This document shows positions 1 through 8,879 of a stretch of DNA of 64,000 nt, piece after piece. A program made the translations under genes and the position numbers. Numbering within the stretch: position 1 is the stretch's first letter; each line of letters starts with the position of its first letter. Below the pieces are notes generated by a model that worked only from the letters and a program-made list of their open reading frames with translations, was not told the origin of the DNA and searched no databases. Source of the stretch: Lysobacteraceae bacterium NML07-0707 (lineage in GTDB: Bacteria; Pseudomonadota; Gammaproteobacteria; Xanthomonadales; Xanthomonadaceae); assembly GCA_002798295.1 (NCBI GenBank), contig NWQT01000053.1:1-64000 (forward strand). Direction: 5' to 3'.

Positions 1-127
1 CGAATATATGGACTACTACAATCACGAGCGTATCAGGACAAAACTCAAAGGCCTGAGCCCGGTGCAGTACCGGACTCAGGCCTCGAACACTTAACCCGTA
101 ACTGTCCAAGTTTTGGGGGTCAGTTCA
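1..127 (+). mobile_element. Right end of an IS3-family insertion sequence
   Basis: Bases 2-94 are the last 30 codons of an IS3-family OrfB transposase, ending DYYNHERIR...GLSPVQYRTQ and TAA. The YYNxxRxxxxLxxxSPxxY pattern closes the rve integrase domain of this family. About 30 bases downstream, GTCCAAGTTTTGGGGGTCAG and then TTCA look like the right terminal inverted repeat, with the usual terminal CA near 127. The rest of the element lies outside the window, so target duplication and intactness cannot be judged. Confidence 0.85.
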
Positions 128-163
128 CTGGCCCGGCGTTTTTGTTGGCATCACGGCAGCGGT

Positions 164-1675
164 TTATTTCACCCCGTGCATCAATTTGTTGATGACCGGC
201 GAGAGCAGGAAGAACACGACCGCACAGCCCAGTCCCAGCCAGAACATCTGGTTGAAGGTGCTGCCGTAATGCGCCAGTGCGCTGGCACGGTCGGCCACTT
301 CACCGGCGCCACCGGAAGCGATGGCGGCGATGCGTCCGGCCACGAAGTTGGCCATCGCAATCGACAGAAACCAGCCGCCCATGGCCAGCCCGGTTTCCTG
401 CGGGCGTGCCAGTTTGGTGACCATGGCCAGACCAATCGGCGACAGGCACAGCTCACCCATGGTGTGAATCAGATAAGTCAGGGTCAGCCAGATCCAGGAA
501 ATGTTCTGGTTGGCATCGGCAGTGTTGTTGATGGCAAACACCAGAATGTAGAAGCCCAATGCCGCGCCCAAGAGGCCGATGGCGAATTTGCGCGGAATCG
601 ACGGGTTCCAGTCAGCCTTGTCGAGCTTGACCCAGAGCGAGGCAAACAGCGGCGCCAGCAGGATGATGAATACCGGGTTGACCGACTGGAAGATTTCAAA
701 GGTGGGCTGCCAGCCAAACAGCGTGGTTTCCGGCATCTTTACATGGTCTTGCGCCAGAAAGTTGAGCGAGGAGCCGGCCTGCTCGAACAGCGACCAGAAC
801 AGGATGTTGGCAAAGAACAGAATCAGCATGGCGATATAGCGATGCAGCTGCGCCTTCTCGCCGCTCTTGACACCACTCCAGATGAAGTACAGCGCCAGTG
901 CCGCCATCATCACGCCCAGCACCACGGCCAATACTTCACTCTGGCTCAGCAGGAAATACACCGGCACCACCAGCAGGGCTGCGGCAATGGCGATTTGCAA
1001 CACCGGCCCCCAGCCTTCCTTGCCCTTGGGCGCAGTGCCGACATGCCCCAGCCAGCCCTTCAGCAGCTGGAAAATCATCAGCCCCAGCAGCATGCCCATG
1101 CCTGCACTGAAGAAGCCCCAGCGATAGCCGTATTTCTGCCCGATCCAGGTGGCGCAGATAATCGGCGCAATCAGCGCACCGGCATTGATGCCCATGTAGA
1201 AGATGGTGAAGCCCGAGTCGCGGCGGGCATCGCCCGGGGCGTAGAGCTTGCCGACCATCGAGGAAATATTCGGCTTGAACAGGCCATTACCGACCACCAA
1301 TACCGCCAGACCGATGATGAAGGTGGTGAGGTCAGGTGCCATCAGCATGAAGCTGCCGATTGCCATCAGCACCCCACCCAACATGATCGAGCGCTGGTAG
1401 CCCAGAATGCGGTCGGCCACATAGCCACCGGCGATGCCGGTCATGTACACCAGCGAGGTGAAGCCGCCATAGGTCAGGCTGGCCTGCTCGCGCGCCTCGG
1501 CGCCGGAGAGATGGGCAAAGAACTGTGCGGCAATGTGCACGGCCAGCATGGCGCGCATGCCGTAGTACATGAAGCGCTCCCAGAACTCAGTGCCAAACAG
1601 GTTCCAAAGCGCCCGGGGGTGGCCAAGAAATTCTCCGGCCGGTGGTGGCTGGAAAGCAGGTTGATTCGCACTCAT
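164..1675 (-). CDS. POT/PTR2 family proton-coupled oligopeptide transporter
   Basis: Inner-membrane proton symporter for di- and tripeptides, 503 aa with about 12-14 hydrophobic segments. The proton-coupling ExxER motif is seen at residues 30-34 (EFWER). The first PTR2 signature is at about 83-101 (GGYVADRILGYQRS) and the second at about 156-168 (FTIFYMGINAGAL). An upstream in-frame extension exists, but the start at MSANQ is preferred because GGGAA lies 6 bases before it and the extension lacks POT similarity. It is divergent from a second POT gene at 1916. The two share only about 30-40 percent of residues by eye, so they are old paralogues that may differ in peptide range. Confidence 0.92.
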   Translation of the reverse strand: MSANQPAFQPPPAGEFLGHPRALWNLFGTEFWERFMYYGMRAMLAVHIAAQFFAHLSGAEAREQASLTYGGFTSLVYMTGIAGGYVADRILGYQRSIMLGGVLMAIGSFMLMAPDLTTFIIGLAVLVVGNGLFKPNISSMVGKLYAPGDARRDSGFTIFYMGINAGALIAPIICATWIGQKYGYRWGFFSAGMGMLLGLMIFQLLKGWLGHVGTAPKGKEGWGPVLQIAIAAALLVVPVYFLLSQSEVLAVVLGVMMAALALYFIWSGVKSGEKAQLHRYIAMLILFFANILFWSLFEQAGSSLNFLAQDHVKMPETTLFGWQPTFEIFQSVNPVFIILLAPLFASLWVKLDKADWNPSIPRKFAIGLLGAALGFYILVFAINNTADANQNISWIWLTLTYLIHTMGELCLSPIGLAMVTKLARPQETGLAMGGWFLSIAMANFVAGRIAAIASGGAGEVADRASALAHYGSTFNQMFWLGLGCAVVFFLLSPVINKLMHGVK

Positions 1676-1798
1676 GCGTGATTCCCGTAGCTGTTGAATG
1701 AATGCCACCCAAACGGACGGCGACCCACGAGGATTACGGAGCATCCGCTTGCCGTCAATCAAAAAAGATGCTGCGGCGCAATATTGAAACGCGATTGC

Positions 1799-1812
1799 GT
1801 GACAATTATCAC
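1799..1812. promoter_or_regulatory. Imperfect palindrome between the divergent POT genes
   Basis: GTGACAATTATCAC is a 14-base palindrome with one mismatched pair, in the 240-base space between the two divergent peptide-transporter genes. Its position suits an operator shared by both promoters. No regulator is assigned, and a chance palindrome in an AT-richer spacer is possible. Confidence 0.3.
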
Positions 1813-1915
1813 AACTTTTCCCCGGCGCCACCCGCTGCCCCGCACAGCAAGATGGTCAAGCCCCGGCTACAGCTCTAAAGTGAGCGCATGTTTGCATTGA
1901 AAGGCGCCCATCACG

Positions 1916-3490
1916 ATGTCGTCCACCACCTCCCTGCCCCGCCCAAACCATGAGTTTCTGGGTCACCCCAAGGGGCTATACGTATGCTTCCTGACCGAAA
2001 TGTGGGAGCGCTTTGCCTTCTATGGCATGAAGGCGCTGCTGTTTCTGTATCTCACCAAGCACCATTTGTTTGCCGATAACAGCGGCTATCTGCTGCTCGG
2101 CACCTATGCCGGGCTGGCCTATGCCCTGCCGCTGATAGGCGGCATCCTGGCCGACAAGCATCTGGGGATGCGCAAGGCGGTACTTTATGGCGGGATATTG
2201 CTCGCCCTGGGGCAGCTTGGCATGGCCTATACCGGCAGCCAGGCGCAAGGCGTGCAGGGGCAGGCCGTGCAGGATGCCACCGCTATCCAGGTGATGTATT
2301 TTTCACTGGCGCTCATCGCCGTGGGCGTGGGCTTTTTGAAGCCCAATATCTCCACCATCGTCGGCCGTTTGTATGCCGAAAACGACCCGCGCCGCGATGC
2401 CGGCTTCAGCATCTTCTACATGGGCATCAATCTCGGCGCACTGGTTTCCTCACTGGTGGTGGCCTATATCGGCGAAAAATACGGCTGGGGCTATGGTTTT
2501 GGCCTGGCCGGGGTGATGATGGCCTTGGGACTGGTGCAATTTGTCATCGGCCGCAAACATTTGCTGGGACAGGGTGAGCCTGCCCATCCGGAACGCTTGC
2601 GTGCGCCGCTCTGGCTTGGCCTGTCGCGCGAATGGCTCATCTATCTGGGCGGTTTACTGCTGACCGTTGCCGTATGGCAAATCCTGCAAACCCGCATCGA
2701 TTTTGCACCGCTTTCGCAGCTTCTGGGCGGGCATGAAGTCACCCTGACCGAAGTGCTGGCCGTAGTGCTGGGCGCCGGTCTGTATGTGTGGTTTGTACGC
2801 CTGCTGTTCTCCGGTATCAGTGCCGCCGAGAAAGGCCGGATGATCATGTTGATGACCCTCATCACCATCAGCGCGCTGTTCTGGGGGCTGTATGAGCAAA
2901 CCTATGGCCCCTGGGTCGCCATGGCCGACCGGGTGATGGATCGCAGCCTGTTCGGCATCACGCTCACTGCCGGGCAGACCACGGCCTTGGGGGCGCTGTT
3001 CGTGATTGCGCTGACGCCGGTATTCACCCTGCTCTGGCCGCGGCTGGATCGCTGGGGACTGAACCCGAGCTATCCGGCCAAGTTCGCCTGGGCACTGGTG
3101 TTCTGCGGCCTGGCCTTCGCGGTACTGGTAGCCGCAACCGCCCAAGGCAGTGACCAGATCAGCCTGTGGTGGATGGTGCTGGCCTATTTCGTACTGGTGC
3201 TGGGTGAAATGATGCTCTCCCCGGTGGGGCTATCGGCCGTCACCGTGCTTTCCATCCCGCGTGCGGTGGGCATGATGATGGGCGCATGGTTCCTGTTCTC
3301 GGCCTTTGGTGAAATCATCGCCGGACGCATGGGCACCTGGGCCTCGGTCAGCCCCGATGCCAGCACGGCACAAACCCTGGCGGTCTATAACGATGTATTC
3401 ACCCGCATGATGTGGATTGGCCTGGGCGCAGGCGCGCTCATGTTCCTGGTAACGCCATTGCTCAAGCGCGGCATGCGGGACTCGAAATAA
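1916..3490 (+). CDS. POT/PTR2 family proton-coupled oligopeptide transporter (second copy)
   Basis: Inner-membrane di/tripeptide:proton symporter, 524 aa. ExxER is at residues 28-32 (EMWER). The PTR2 signature GGILADKHLGMRKAVLYGG and the later FSIFYMGINLGAL are both intact. Hydrophobic segments run through to a short basic C-terminus. AAAGG lies about 10 bases before the ATG, giving a usable but not strong ribosome site. The gene ends directly before a strong hairpin terminator. Together with the divergent copy at 164-1675 it suggests reliance on imported peptides, common in proteolytic Lysobacterales; that link is inference. Confidence 0.92.
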   Translation: MSSTTSLPRPNHEFLGHPKGLYVCFLTEMWERFAFYGMKALLFLYLTKHHLFADNSGYLLLGTYAGLAYALPLIGGILADKHLGMRKAVLYGGILLALGQLGMAYTGSQAQGVQGQAVQDATAIQVMYFSLALIAVGVGFLKPNISTIVGRLYAENDPRRDAGFSIFYMGINLGALVSSLVVAYIGEKYGWGYGFGLAGVMMALGLVQFVIGRKHLLGQGEPAHPERLRAPLWLGLSREWLIYLGGLLLTVAVWQILQTRIDFAPLSQLLGGHEVTLTEVLAVVLGAGLYVWFVRLLFSGISAAEKGRMIMLMTLITISALFWGLYEQTYGPWVAMADRVMDRSLFGITLTAGQTTALGALFVIALTPVFTLLWPRLDRWGLNPSYPAKFAWALVFCGLAFAVLVAATAQGSDQISLWWMVLAYFVLVLGEMMLSPVGLSAVTVLSIPRAVGMMMGAWFLFSAFGEIIAGRMGTWASVSPDASTAQTLAVYNDVFTRMMWIGLGAGALMFLVTPLLKRGMRDSK

Positions 3491-3497
3491 GCGCAAT

Positions 3498-3527
3498 GAA
3501 AACGGGAGCCAGACGGCTCCCGTTTTC
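3498..3527. terminator. Bidirectional intrinsic terminator
   Basis: A perfect 13-bp stem, GAAAACGGGAGCC / GGCTCCCGTTTTC, closes an AGAC loop. The A-run on one arm and T-run on the other let it serve both the POT gene at 1916 and the convergent lipoprotein gene at 3560. Confidence 0.9.
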
Positions 3528-3559
3528 ACTAGTACTCCCCTGCTCCTGACAAGCCTTGC

Positions 3560-4213
3560 CTACATGATTTTCGGCCATGACTCGCGGCCTATCACCGCCC
3601 GTTTCAGGGTTTGCAGCTGACGGCAGGCCGATACTGGCGAGTAAAAGCCATGGCGCTGCAGCAAGTCAGTACGGACGGCTTCGGGCATTTCCACAACGCG
3701 CCCTTCACTCAGGCGCACCTGCAGAAACGGCAAGCGGCCGCGCTTGGGCAGCTCAAGACCGCGTCGCGCTGCCGCCTCGCGCGCCTGCTCGCCAATCGGA
3801 TAGTCCCGATCAGGTTCACGCAGCGCTACAGGACGCACACCATCAGCAAACAATGCAGGCGGAAATTTAAGCTCCAGATAGGCACTCGCTGGCTGTGGAC
3901 GTGGTTTAGTCACCACATACAACCTCGCGCCACACGCCATGCTGCTTGGCAGCGCATCCCGAATCTGTCCCTGCGCCATCAGTGTCCGCAAGGCGGCACC
4001 AGCCTGGTCATCGATCACGGCAAACCGATAATCGCCACCGCCCTTGCCATCCCCCCAGCCTTCGGTCAGCAAATACACCCCACCCTGACCATCGGGCGCC
4101 AAGGCCAGTATCCGACTGTAATCGGTATGCCAGGTTTGGGGCTGCACTTGATAGATGTTGTAGCTACAGGCGGTTAGCAACACCGCCAACAGCATGATGA
4201 GCCATTTCTTCAT
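3560..4213 (-). CDS. Small predicted lipoprotein of unknown function
   Basis: 217 aa. The N-terminus MKKWLIMLLAVLLTACSYN is a type II signal peptide with lipobox LTAC, so the mature protein is probably lipid-anchored at Cys16. The start at 4213 is chosen because GGGAG lies 8 bases upstream and the signal peptide begins there; a 16-residue upstream extension would bury it. The mature part contains LALAPDGQGGVYLLTEGW, reminiscent of a single beta-propeller blade, and a C-terminal segment rich in Arg. I do not recognise the family. It is flanked by terminators on both sides and so is probably monocistronic. Confidence 0.75.
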   Translation of the reverse strand: MKKWLIMLLAVLLTACSYNIYQVQPQTWHTDYSRILALAPDGQGGVYLLTEGWGDGKGGGDYRFAVIDDQAGAALRTLMAQGQIRDALPSSMACGARLYVVTKPRPQPASAYLELKFPPALFADGVRPVALREPDRDYPIGEQAREAAARRGLELPKRGRLPFLQVRLSEGRVVEMPEAVRTDLLQRHGFYSPVSACRQLQTLKRAVIGRESWPKIM

Positions 4214-4341
4214 GGCAACGCTCCCGAAGCTGCTCAAAGCACCCCCATCACCGTATCTCAAGACCAGGCCAGAAGCGAATCACAAGACAGCCGTCTTAAT
4301 CCCGATATACCCCATACCACAGGCCGGCTTGTTTATCCCCA

Positions 4342-4377
4342 CAAACAAAGAGCCGGAATTCCCCGGCTCCTTGTTTG
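4342..4377. terminator. Intrinsic terminator downstream of the AbgT gene
   Basis: CAAACAAAGAGCCGG and CCGGCTCCTTGTTTG pair over 15 positions with one mismatch around a short loop. It follows the stop codon of the minus-strand AbgT-type gene, with T-rich sequence on that strand. Confidence 0.85.
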
Positions 4378-4384
4378 CTTGCCA

Positions 4385-5962
4385 TCAGGGAGATGGATAG
4401 ACATAACTGGCGCCCACGCCCAGTGGCAGCCCCAGCCCCCAGAAAGCCAGCAGGAAGGCCGTCCAGACCACCAGCAGCGTCACCGAGAACGGCAGCATCA
4501 GTGCCAGCAGCGTGCCGATGCCGGAGGCTTTCACATAGCGCTGGCAGAACACCACAATCAGCGGAAAATACGGCAGCAGCGGAGTGATGATATTGGTGCT
4601 GGAATCGCCCACGCGATAGGCCGCCTGGGTCAGGTCGGGCGATACCCCCAGCTGCATCAACATTGGCACCATGATGGCGCCAATCAGCGCCCACTTGGCC
4701 GAGGCTGAACCAATCAGCAGGTTGACAAAGCCCGACAGCAGCACGATGCCAACCACCACCATACCCATCGGCAGGCCGCTGGCTTGCAGGGCATTGGCGC
4801 CCTTGATGGCGACCAGCGCGCCGATTTGGCTCTGCCCGAATGCCCAGATGAACTGCGCACAGAAAAACGCCATGACGATGTAATAGCCCATGCCGCTCAT
4901 CGACTTGCTCATGCCGGCGATGATGTCGCGGTGGTTCTTGACCGCCCCGGACACATAGCCGTACACCATGCCGGGAATCAGGAAGAAGATGAAAATCAGC
5001 GGCACGATGGATTTCATCAGCGGTGCGGCAGGCGCCAGCAGCGGGTGCGAGGTGGCCGGCACCTGTTCGGCAGGCGCGGCCCACGGGGTACCCGGCAGGA
5101 ACAGGGTCAGTGCAAACAGCGCCAGGCTCACGGCGGTTGCGCCCAGGGCAGCCAGTAGCGCGCGGCGCTCGCCCGGTTGCAGGGTTTCCAGCGAGGGCAT
5201 GTCCTCGGCATTGCCATCGACCCGGGTGGCGGCAAGGCGCGGCTCGATGATTTTGTCGGTCAGAAACCAGCCGACCAATATCACCAGAAGCGCCGAGCTA
5301 CAGGTGAAATAGAAATTGTTGAGCGGATTGACGCTTACCTGGGTATCGAGGATATGCGCAGCCGTTTCAGTCAGGCCGGCAAGCATCGGGTCGAGGCTGG
5401 AAGGCACGAACATGGTGGCGGAGAAGCCCCCCGACACCCCGGCAAACGCCGCAGCAATACCAGCCAGCGGATGACGGCCTGCGGCATAGAAAATCACCGC
5501 ACCCAGCGGAATCACCAGCACATAGCCGGCATCCACGGCGACATGGCTGAGAATGCCCACGCCAATCAGCATCGGCGTGAGCAGCATCTTCGGCGTAACC
5601 GACAAGATCGCGCGCAGTCCGGCACTGATAAAGCCGGTGTGCTCGGCCACGCCCAGCCCCAGCATCGCTACCAGCACCACCCCCAGCGGCGGGAAAGTGA
5701 CAAAGGTATTGACCATCTGCGCCATGAATTCGGTCAGGCTGCTGCCTGCCAGCAGGTTCTTGATTTGGATAGCTTCGCCAGTACGCGGGTCGATTTCGGC
5801 AAAGCTCATGGTGGACATCCACCATGACAATCCCCAGACCAGCACCATGAACAACAGGAACAGCACTGCCGGGTCGGGCAGCTTGTTGCCGACGCGCTCA
5901 ACACGATCGAGCATGCGGGTCACTACGGTGCGCCGGGGCAGCGCATTGAGATCTTGAGTCAT
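4385..5962 (-). CDS. AbgT family transporter
   Basis: 525-aa inner-membrane protein of the AbgT family, whose founding member takes up p-aminobenzoyl-glutamate; other members export sulfonamide-like antifolates. Family hallmarks are visible: an N-terminal NKLPDPAVLFLLFM segment, a GVAEHTGFISAGLR stretch, the GGFSATMFVPSSLDP re-entrant loop, and a C-terminal STNIITPLLPYFP hairpin. The start MTQDLN at 5962 is preferred over a codon 10 residues earlier because GGAG lies 9 bases upstream. It is transcribed away from the baeRF-like gene at 6212. Substrate cannot be read from sequence; aminobenzoyl-glutamate uptake or antifolate efflux are both possible. Confidence 0.92.
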   Translation of the reverse strand: MTQDLNALPRRTVVTRMLDRVERVGNKLPDPAVLFLLFMVLVWGLSWWMSTMSFAEIDPRTGEAIQIKNLLAGSSLTEFMAQMVNTFVTFPPLGVVLVAMLGLGVAEHTGFISAGLRAILSVTPKMLLTPMLIGVGILSHVAVDAGYVLVIPLGAVIFYAAGRHPLAGIAAAFAGVSGGFSATMFVPSSLDPMLAGLTETAAHILDTQVSVNPLNNFYFTCSSALLVILVGWFLTDKIIEPRLAATRVDGNAEDMPSLETLQPGERRALLAALGATAVSLALFALTLFLPGTPWAAPAEQVPATSHPLLAPAAPLMKSIVPLIFIFFLIPGMVYGYVSGAVKNHRDIIAGMSKSMSGMGYYIVMAFFCAQFIWAFGQSQIGALVAIKGANALQASGLPMGMVVVGIVLLSGFVNLLIGSASAKWALIGAIMVPMLMQLGVSPDLTQAAYRVGDSSTNIITPLLPYFPLIVVFCQRYVKASGIGTLLALMLPFSVTLLVVWTAFLLAFWGLGLPLGVGASYVYPSP

Positions 5963-6072
5963 GCCTTGAGGCTCCGTTTGCAATCGCGCCATCCTAGCAG
6001 CCCTGCTTGCCAGTCATGACGCCTCTGGCATGGCCAACCCCGCCCGCGCTCCCGCCCCATCGCCGCACAGCA

Positions 6073-6128
6073 GTGTACAACGCGTGAAAATCAAAGATTT
6101 TCAAAGCAAGATACCGCCATTTGTACAC
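6073..6128. promoter_or_regulatory. Nested inverted repeats between abgT-like and baeRF-like genes
   Basis: GTGTACAA (6073-6080) and TTGTACAC (6121-6128) form a perfect 8-base inverted repeat. Inside it sits a second perfect inverted repeat, TGAAAATC-AAA-GATTTTCA (6085-6103). The layout in a 250-base divergent spacer suggests an operator pair with possible looping. No regulator is identified. Confidence 0.4.
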
Positions 6129-6211
6129 ATTTTGCACACATTCCCATCACACTGAGTTGGCCCATGCAGTGCCACCATGGACAGCGATTTCAATCGCTCT
6201 AAAGGAGCCCC

Positions 6212-7357
6212 ATGAGCCAGAACCTCACCCTCAAATCGATCCGCAACACACTTGATTCGCTGCGCAAGGTCAAAGCACAGCCGGCCTTGAGTGCTTTCGT
6301 TTCCACCCATCGCACCCACCCGGACAACAAGCGCGACCCGATTGCGCTCAAAAATGCCCTGAGTGAAGCGCAAACCCGTATCGAAAACGAATACGACCGG
6401 CATACCGCGCAGGCCATCATGGAAAAAATCGATACCGCCCTGGAAGGCTGGGATCACAATTACAACCTGGACACGCTGGCGATTTTTGCCACCGATAGCG
6501 ATGCCAAAGTGCTGCGACTGCCGCTGGATGCCAGCGAGCGCGTAGTGGTGGACGAGCGCTTCTCCACCCGTGACCTGGTGCGCGAGCTTTCCCACGCCAT
6601 CCACTATTACGCCGTGGTGATTACCCGCGAATCGGCGCGCCTGATTGAAGCGGTCAACGACCGCGTGGTGCGTGAGTTTGATGCTGATACGCCCGAGCAG
6701 AACACGCCGAAAATGCTCAATACACCGTTCCCGATCAAGAACACGCTGCACAGCAGCTCAGCCGATCGCACTGCCGCCTCCAATGAGGACAACCACCTGA
6801 AAGAATTTTTCAACCGTGTGGACAAGAGTGTGCAGGAGCTGCGCGCGCGTGCCGGCGAAGAAAATATCCCGCTGTTCGTGATTGGCGACAGCCGCAATAT
6901 CAGCTTCTATCAGGAAGTCTGCGACCGTCCGGAAATCATTGTCGGCAGCGCCGACAAGGTAACCCAGCTTGAAGATGGCAGCGCACTGCACATCATCCAG
7001 AGCATCCAGGATGAGGTCGAAACCTATCGCAACAACCAGCAACAGGCCGCCAAGGAAGGCATCAGCCAGGCACGCAGCCAGAACCGTCTGCTGGTTGACC
7101 TGCAGGATATCTATCGCTCTGCCTACCAGGGCGCAGGTGACACCTTGTATGTGCGCATGGGCTATATGCAGCCGGCACGGGTTGATGAAACGCAACAAAC
7201 CCTGGTGGCCGTGGAGGATGCCAGTGGCGAGGGCGTGAATGATGACGTGGTCGGCGACATCATTGACCTGGTCAAAAACAATGGTGGTCAAGTGGTATTT
7301 CTGCCCGCCGAAATCATCGGCGAGCAGCAGGACATCGCCCTGTCCACACGCTTCTAA
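6212..7357 (+). CDS. baeRF-like (bacterial archaeo-eukaryotic release factor superfamily) protein
   Basis: 381 aa, cytoplasmic, no signal or membrane segments. Residues 27-48 carry the LSAFVSTHRTHPDNKRDPI pattern typical of the baeRF family 3 / eRF1-like N-terminal region (usually xSxYxPTHRxGxxxRQDPIxLKN). The C-terminal part, around DTLYVRMGYMQPARVDE and NNGGQVVFLPAEI, fits the eRF1 domain 3-like segment of this family. Burroughs and Aravind proposed roles in ribosome rescue or hibernation; no enzymatic role is established here. A strong AAAGGAG lies 5 bases before the ATG. It is monocistronic, with a structured divergent spacer upstream. The family assignment comes from memory of motif patterns and needs a profile search. 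Confidence 0.7.
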   Translation: MSQNLTLKSIRNTLDSLRKVKAQPALSAFVSTHRTHPDNKRDPIALKNALSEAQTRIENEYDRHTAQAIMEKIDTALEGWDHNYNLDTLAIFATDSDAKVLRLPLDASERVVVDERFSTRDLVRELSHAIHYYAVVITRESARLIEAVNDRVVREFDADTPEQNTPKMLNTPFPIKNTLHSSSADRTAASNEDNHLKEFFNRVDKSVQELRARAGEENIPLFVIGDSRNISFYQEVCDRPEIIVGSADKVTQLEDGSALHIIQSIQDEVETYRNNQQQAAKEGISQARSQNRLLVDLQDIYRSAYQGAGDTLYVRMGYMQPARVDETQQTLVAVEDASGEGVNDDVVGDIIDLVKNNGGQVVFLPAEIIGEQQDIALSTRF

Positions 7358-7380
7358 CCCGCCCATTTGCAAGCCTCAAT

Positions 7381-7410
7381 CCGTAGCGTCCCCAGGGGCG
7401 CTGCGGATTT
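7381..7410 (+). terminator. Possible intrinsic terminator after the baeRF-like gene
   Basis: CCGTAGCG and CGCTGCGG pair over 8 positions with one G-T wobble around a CCCC/GGGG core, followed by ATTTT. The T-run is short, so this is a weak candidate. Confidence 0.5.
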
Positions 7411-7504
7411 TGGGCTGGTAGCGCCGCCCATCCGGCAGGGTTTTACCGCAACCATATGGGCAACCTGCGTTAAACGGCACAGCCCTATCACCGCGGGCAA
7501 ACGT

Positions 7505-7561
7505 GCATCTGCGCCATTCAGGGTGTAAGATGCGCGCATCTTTTCATCCGAATAAAAGGAT
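7505..7561 (+). promoter_or_regulatory. Structured metK leader with alternative hairpins
   Basis: AAGATGCGCGCATCTT (7527-7542) is a perfect 16-base palindrome. Its left half AGATGC can also pair with GCATCT at 7505-7510, giving two mutually exclusive hairpins. Just downstream ATCC (7546-7549) pairs with GGAT (7558-7561) and would partly cover the AAAGGA ribosome site of metK. The arrangement resembles a translational switch or an operator. It does not match a SAM riboswitch class that I can recognise. Confidence 0.4.
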
Positions 7562-7569
7562 ATAGACCC

Positions 7570-8808
7570 ATGTCCAGCTATCTGTTCACTTCCGAATCGG
7601 TCTCCGAAGGCCATCCGGACAAGATTGCCGACCAGATTTCCGATGCCGTGCTCGACGCCATCCTGGCACAGGACAAGCGCGCCCGCGTGGCCTGCGAAAC
7701 CCTGGTCAAGACTGGCGCTGCCATCGTCGCCGGTGAAGTCACCACCGAAGCCTGGGTGGATATCGAAGGGCTGGCACGCAAGGTCATCAACGACATTGGC
7801 TATGACAATTCCGATGTCGGCTTCGACGGTCATACCTGCGCCATCATCAATATGCTCGGCAAACAGTCGCCGGATATTGCCGCCGGTGTCGATGGCACCG
7901 CCAAGAAGGCCAAGAAGCCCGAAGAAATGGGCGCAGGCGACCAGGGCCTGATGTTTGGCTATGCCTGCAATGAAGCGCCTGAATTCATGCCCGCCCCCAT
8001 CTATTACAGCCACCGTCTGGTCGAGCAACAGGCCAAACTGCGCAAGAGCGGCAAGCTCAAGTGGCTGCGCCCGGATGCCAAGAGCCAGGTGACGCTGCGC
8101 TATAACGATGATGGCCACACCATCGAAGGCATTGATGCGGTGGTGCTGTCCACCCAGCACGACCCCGGCATCAAGCAGAAAGACCTGATTGAAGCGGTGC
8201 GCGAGGAAATCATCAAACCGGTGCTGCCGAAGAAGTGGTTTGAATCGCTGGCCAAGAACAAGGTGCATATCAACCCGACCGGCATCTTCGTGATTGGCGG
8301 CCCGGTGGGCGACTGTGGCCTGACGGGTCGCAAAATCATCGTCGATACCTATGGCGGCATGGCGCGCCACGGCGGCGGCGCATTCTCCGGCAAGGATCCG
8401 TCCAAAGTGGATCGCTCCGCCGCTTATGCAGCCCGTTATGTGGCCAAGAACATCGTCGCTGCCGGGCTTGCCGACAAGTGCGAAGTGCAGGTGAGCTATG
8501 CCATCGGCGTGGCCGAGCCGACCAGCATCTCGGTGACCACCTTCGGTACCGGCAAAATCGCCGATGCCGAAATCGAAAAGCTCATTCGCGCCAACTTCGA
8601 CCTGCGACCCTACGGCATCATCAAGATGCTGGACTTGATTCACCCGATCTACCAGCAGACGGCCGCCTACGGCCACTTTGGCCGCAAGCCCAAGGAAATC
8701 AGCTACGTCGATGGTGCTGGCAAAAAGCAAAAAGCCACCGCCTTCAGCTGGGAAAAGACCGACAAGGCCGAAGAACTGCGCAAGCAGGCCAAACTCAAGA
8801 AGAAGTAA
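7570..8808 (+). CDS. metK: S-adenosylmethionine synthetase
   Basis: Makes SAM from methionine and ATP, releasing phosphate and diphosphate; cytosolic tetramer. The 412 aa include the N-terminal GHPDKIAD motif with the catalytic His (about 14-21), the signature [12 protein letters not shown] (from 121) and the glycine-rich P-loop-like [19 protein letters not shown] (from 268). The length is slightly above the usual 385-400, with a lysine-rich C-terminal tail. AAAGGA lies 9 bases before the ATG inside a small hairpin. A strong terminator follows. It lies 1.7 kb from ahcY, the enzyme that clears SAH produced by SAM-dependent methyltransferases. Confidence 0.98.
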   Translation: MSSYLFTSESVSEGHPDKIADQISDAVLDAILAQDKRARVACETLVKTGAAIVAGEVTTEAWVDIEGLARKVINDIGYDNSDVGFDGHTCAIINMLGKQSPDIAAGVDGTAKKAKKPEEMGAGDQGLMFGYACNEAPEFMPAPIYYSHRLVEQQAKLRKSGKLKWLRPDAKSQVTLRYNDDGHTIEGIDAVVLSTQHDPGIKQKDLIEAVREEIIKPVLPKKWFESLAKNKVHINPTGIFVIGGPVGDCGLTGRKIIVDTYGGMARHGGGAFSGKDPSKVDRSAAYAARYVAKNIVAAGLADKCEVQVSYAIGVAEPTSISVTTFGTGKIADAEIEKLIRANFDLRPYGIIKMLDLIHPIYQQTAAYGHFGRKPKEISYVDGAGKKQKATAFSWEKTDKAEELRKQAKLKKK

Positions 8809-8829
8809 TTTTCTTCACCCCCAAACCAC

Positions 8830-8860
8830 AACGCCCCGGCCAAAACCGGGGCGTTGCTTT
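8830..8860 (+). terminator. Intrinsic terminator of metK
   Basis: AACGCCCCGG / CCGGGGCGTT form a perfect 10-bp stem with a CCAAAA loop, followed by GCTTTT. Confidence 0.9.
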
Positions 8861-8879
8861 TGGTATAACGCTGGCAACA

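Noticed and set aside
113-1681. Long plus-strand reading frame opposite the first POT gene (and similar long antisense frames at 7354-8730, 16841-17959, 19479-21206 and 27364-28116)
   Set aside because: They are mirror frames of high-GC genes, rich in His, Gln and Arg, with no domains or ribosome sites.
7391-7430. Second SAH-riboswitch-like segment before metK (AGGGGCGCTGCG is identical to the ahcY aptamer core)
   Set aside because: The P1 strands and CAGGCTCGG are absent; the match is probably the terminator-like hairpin of the preceding gene.
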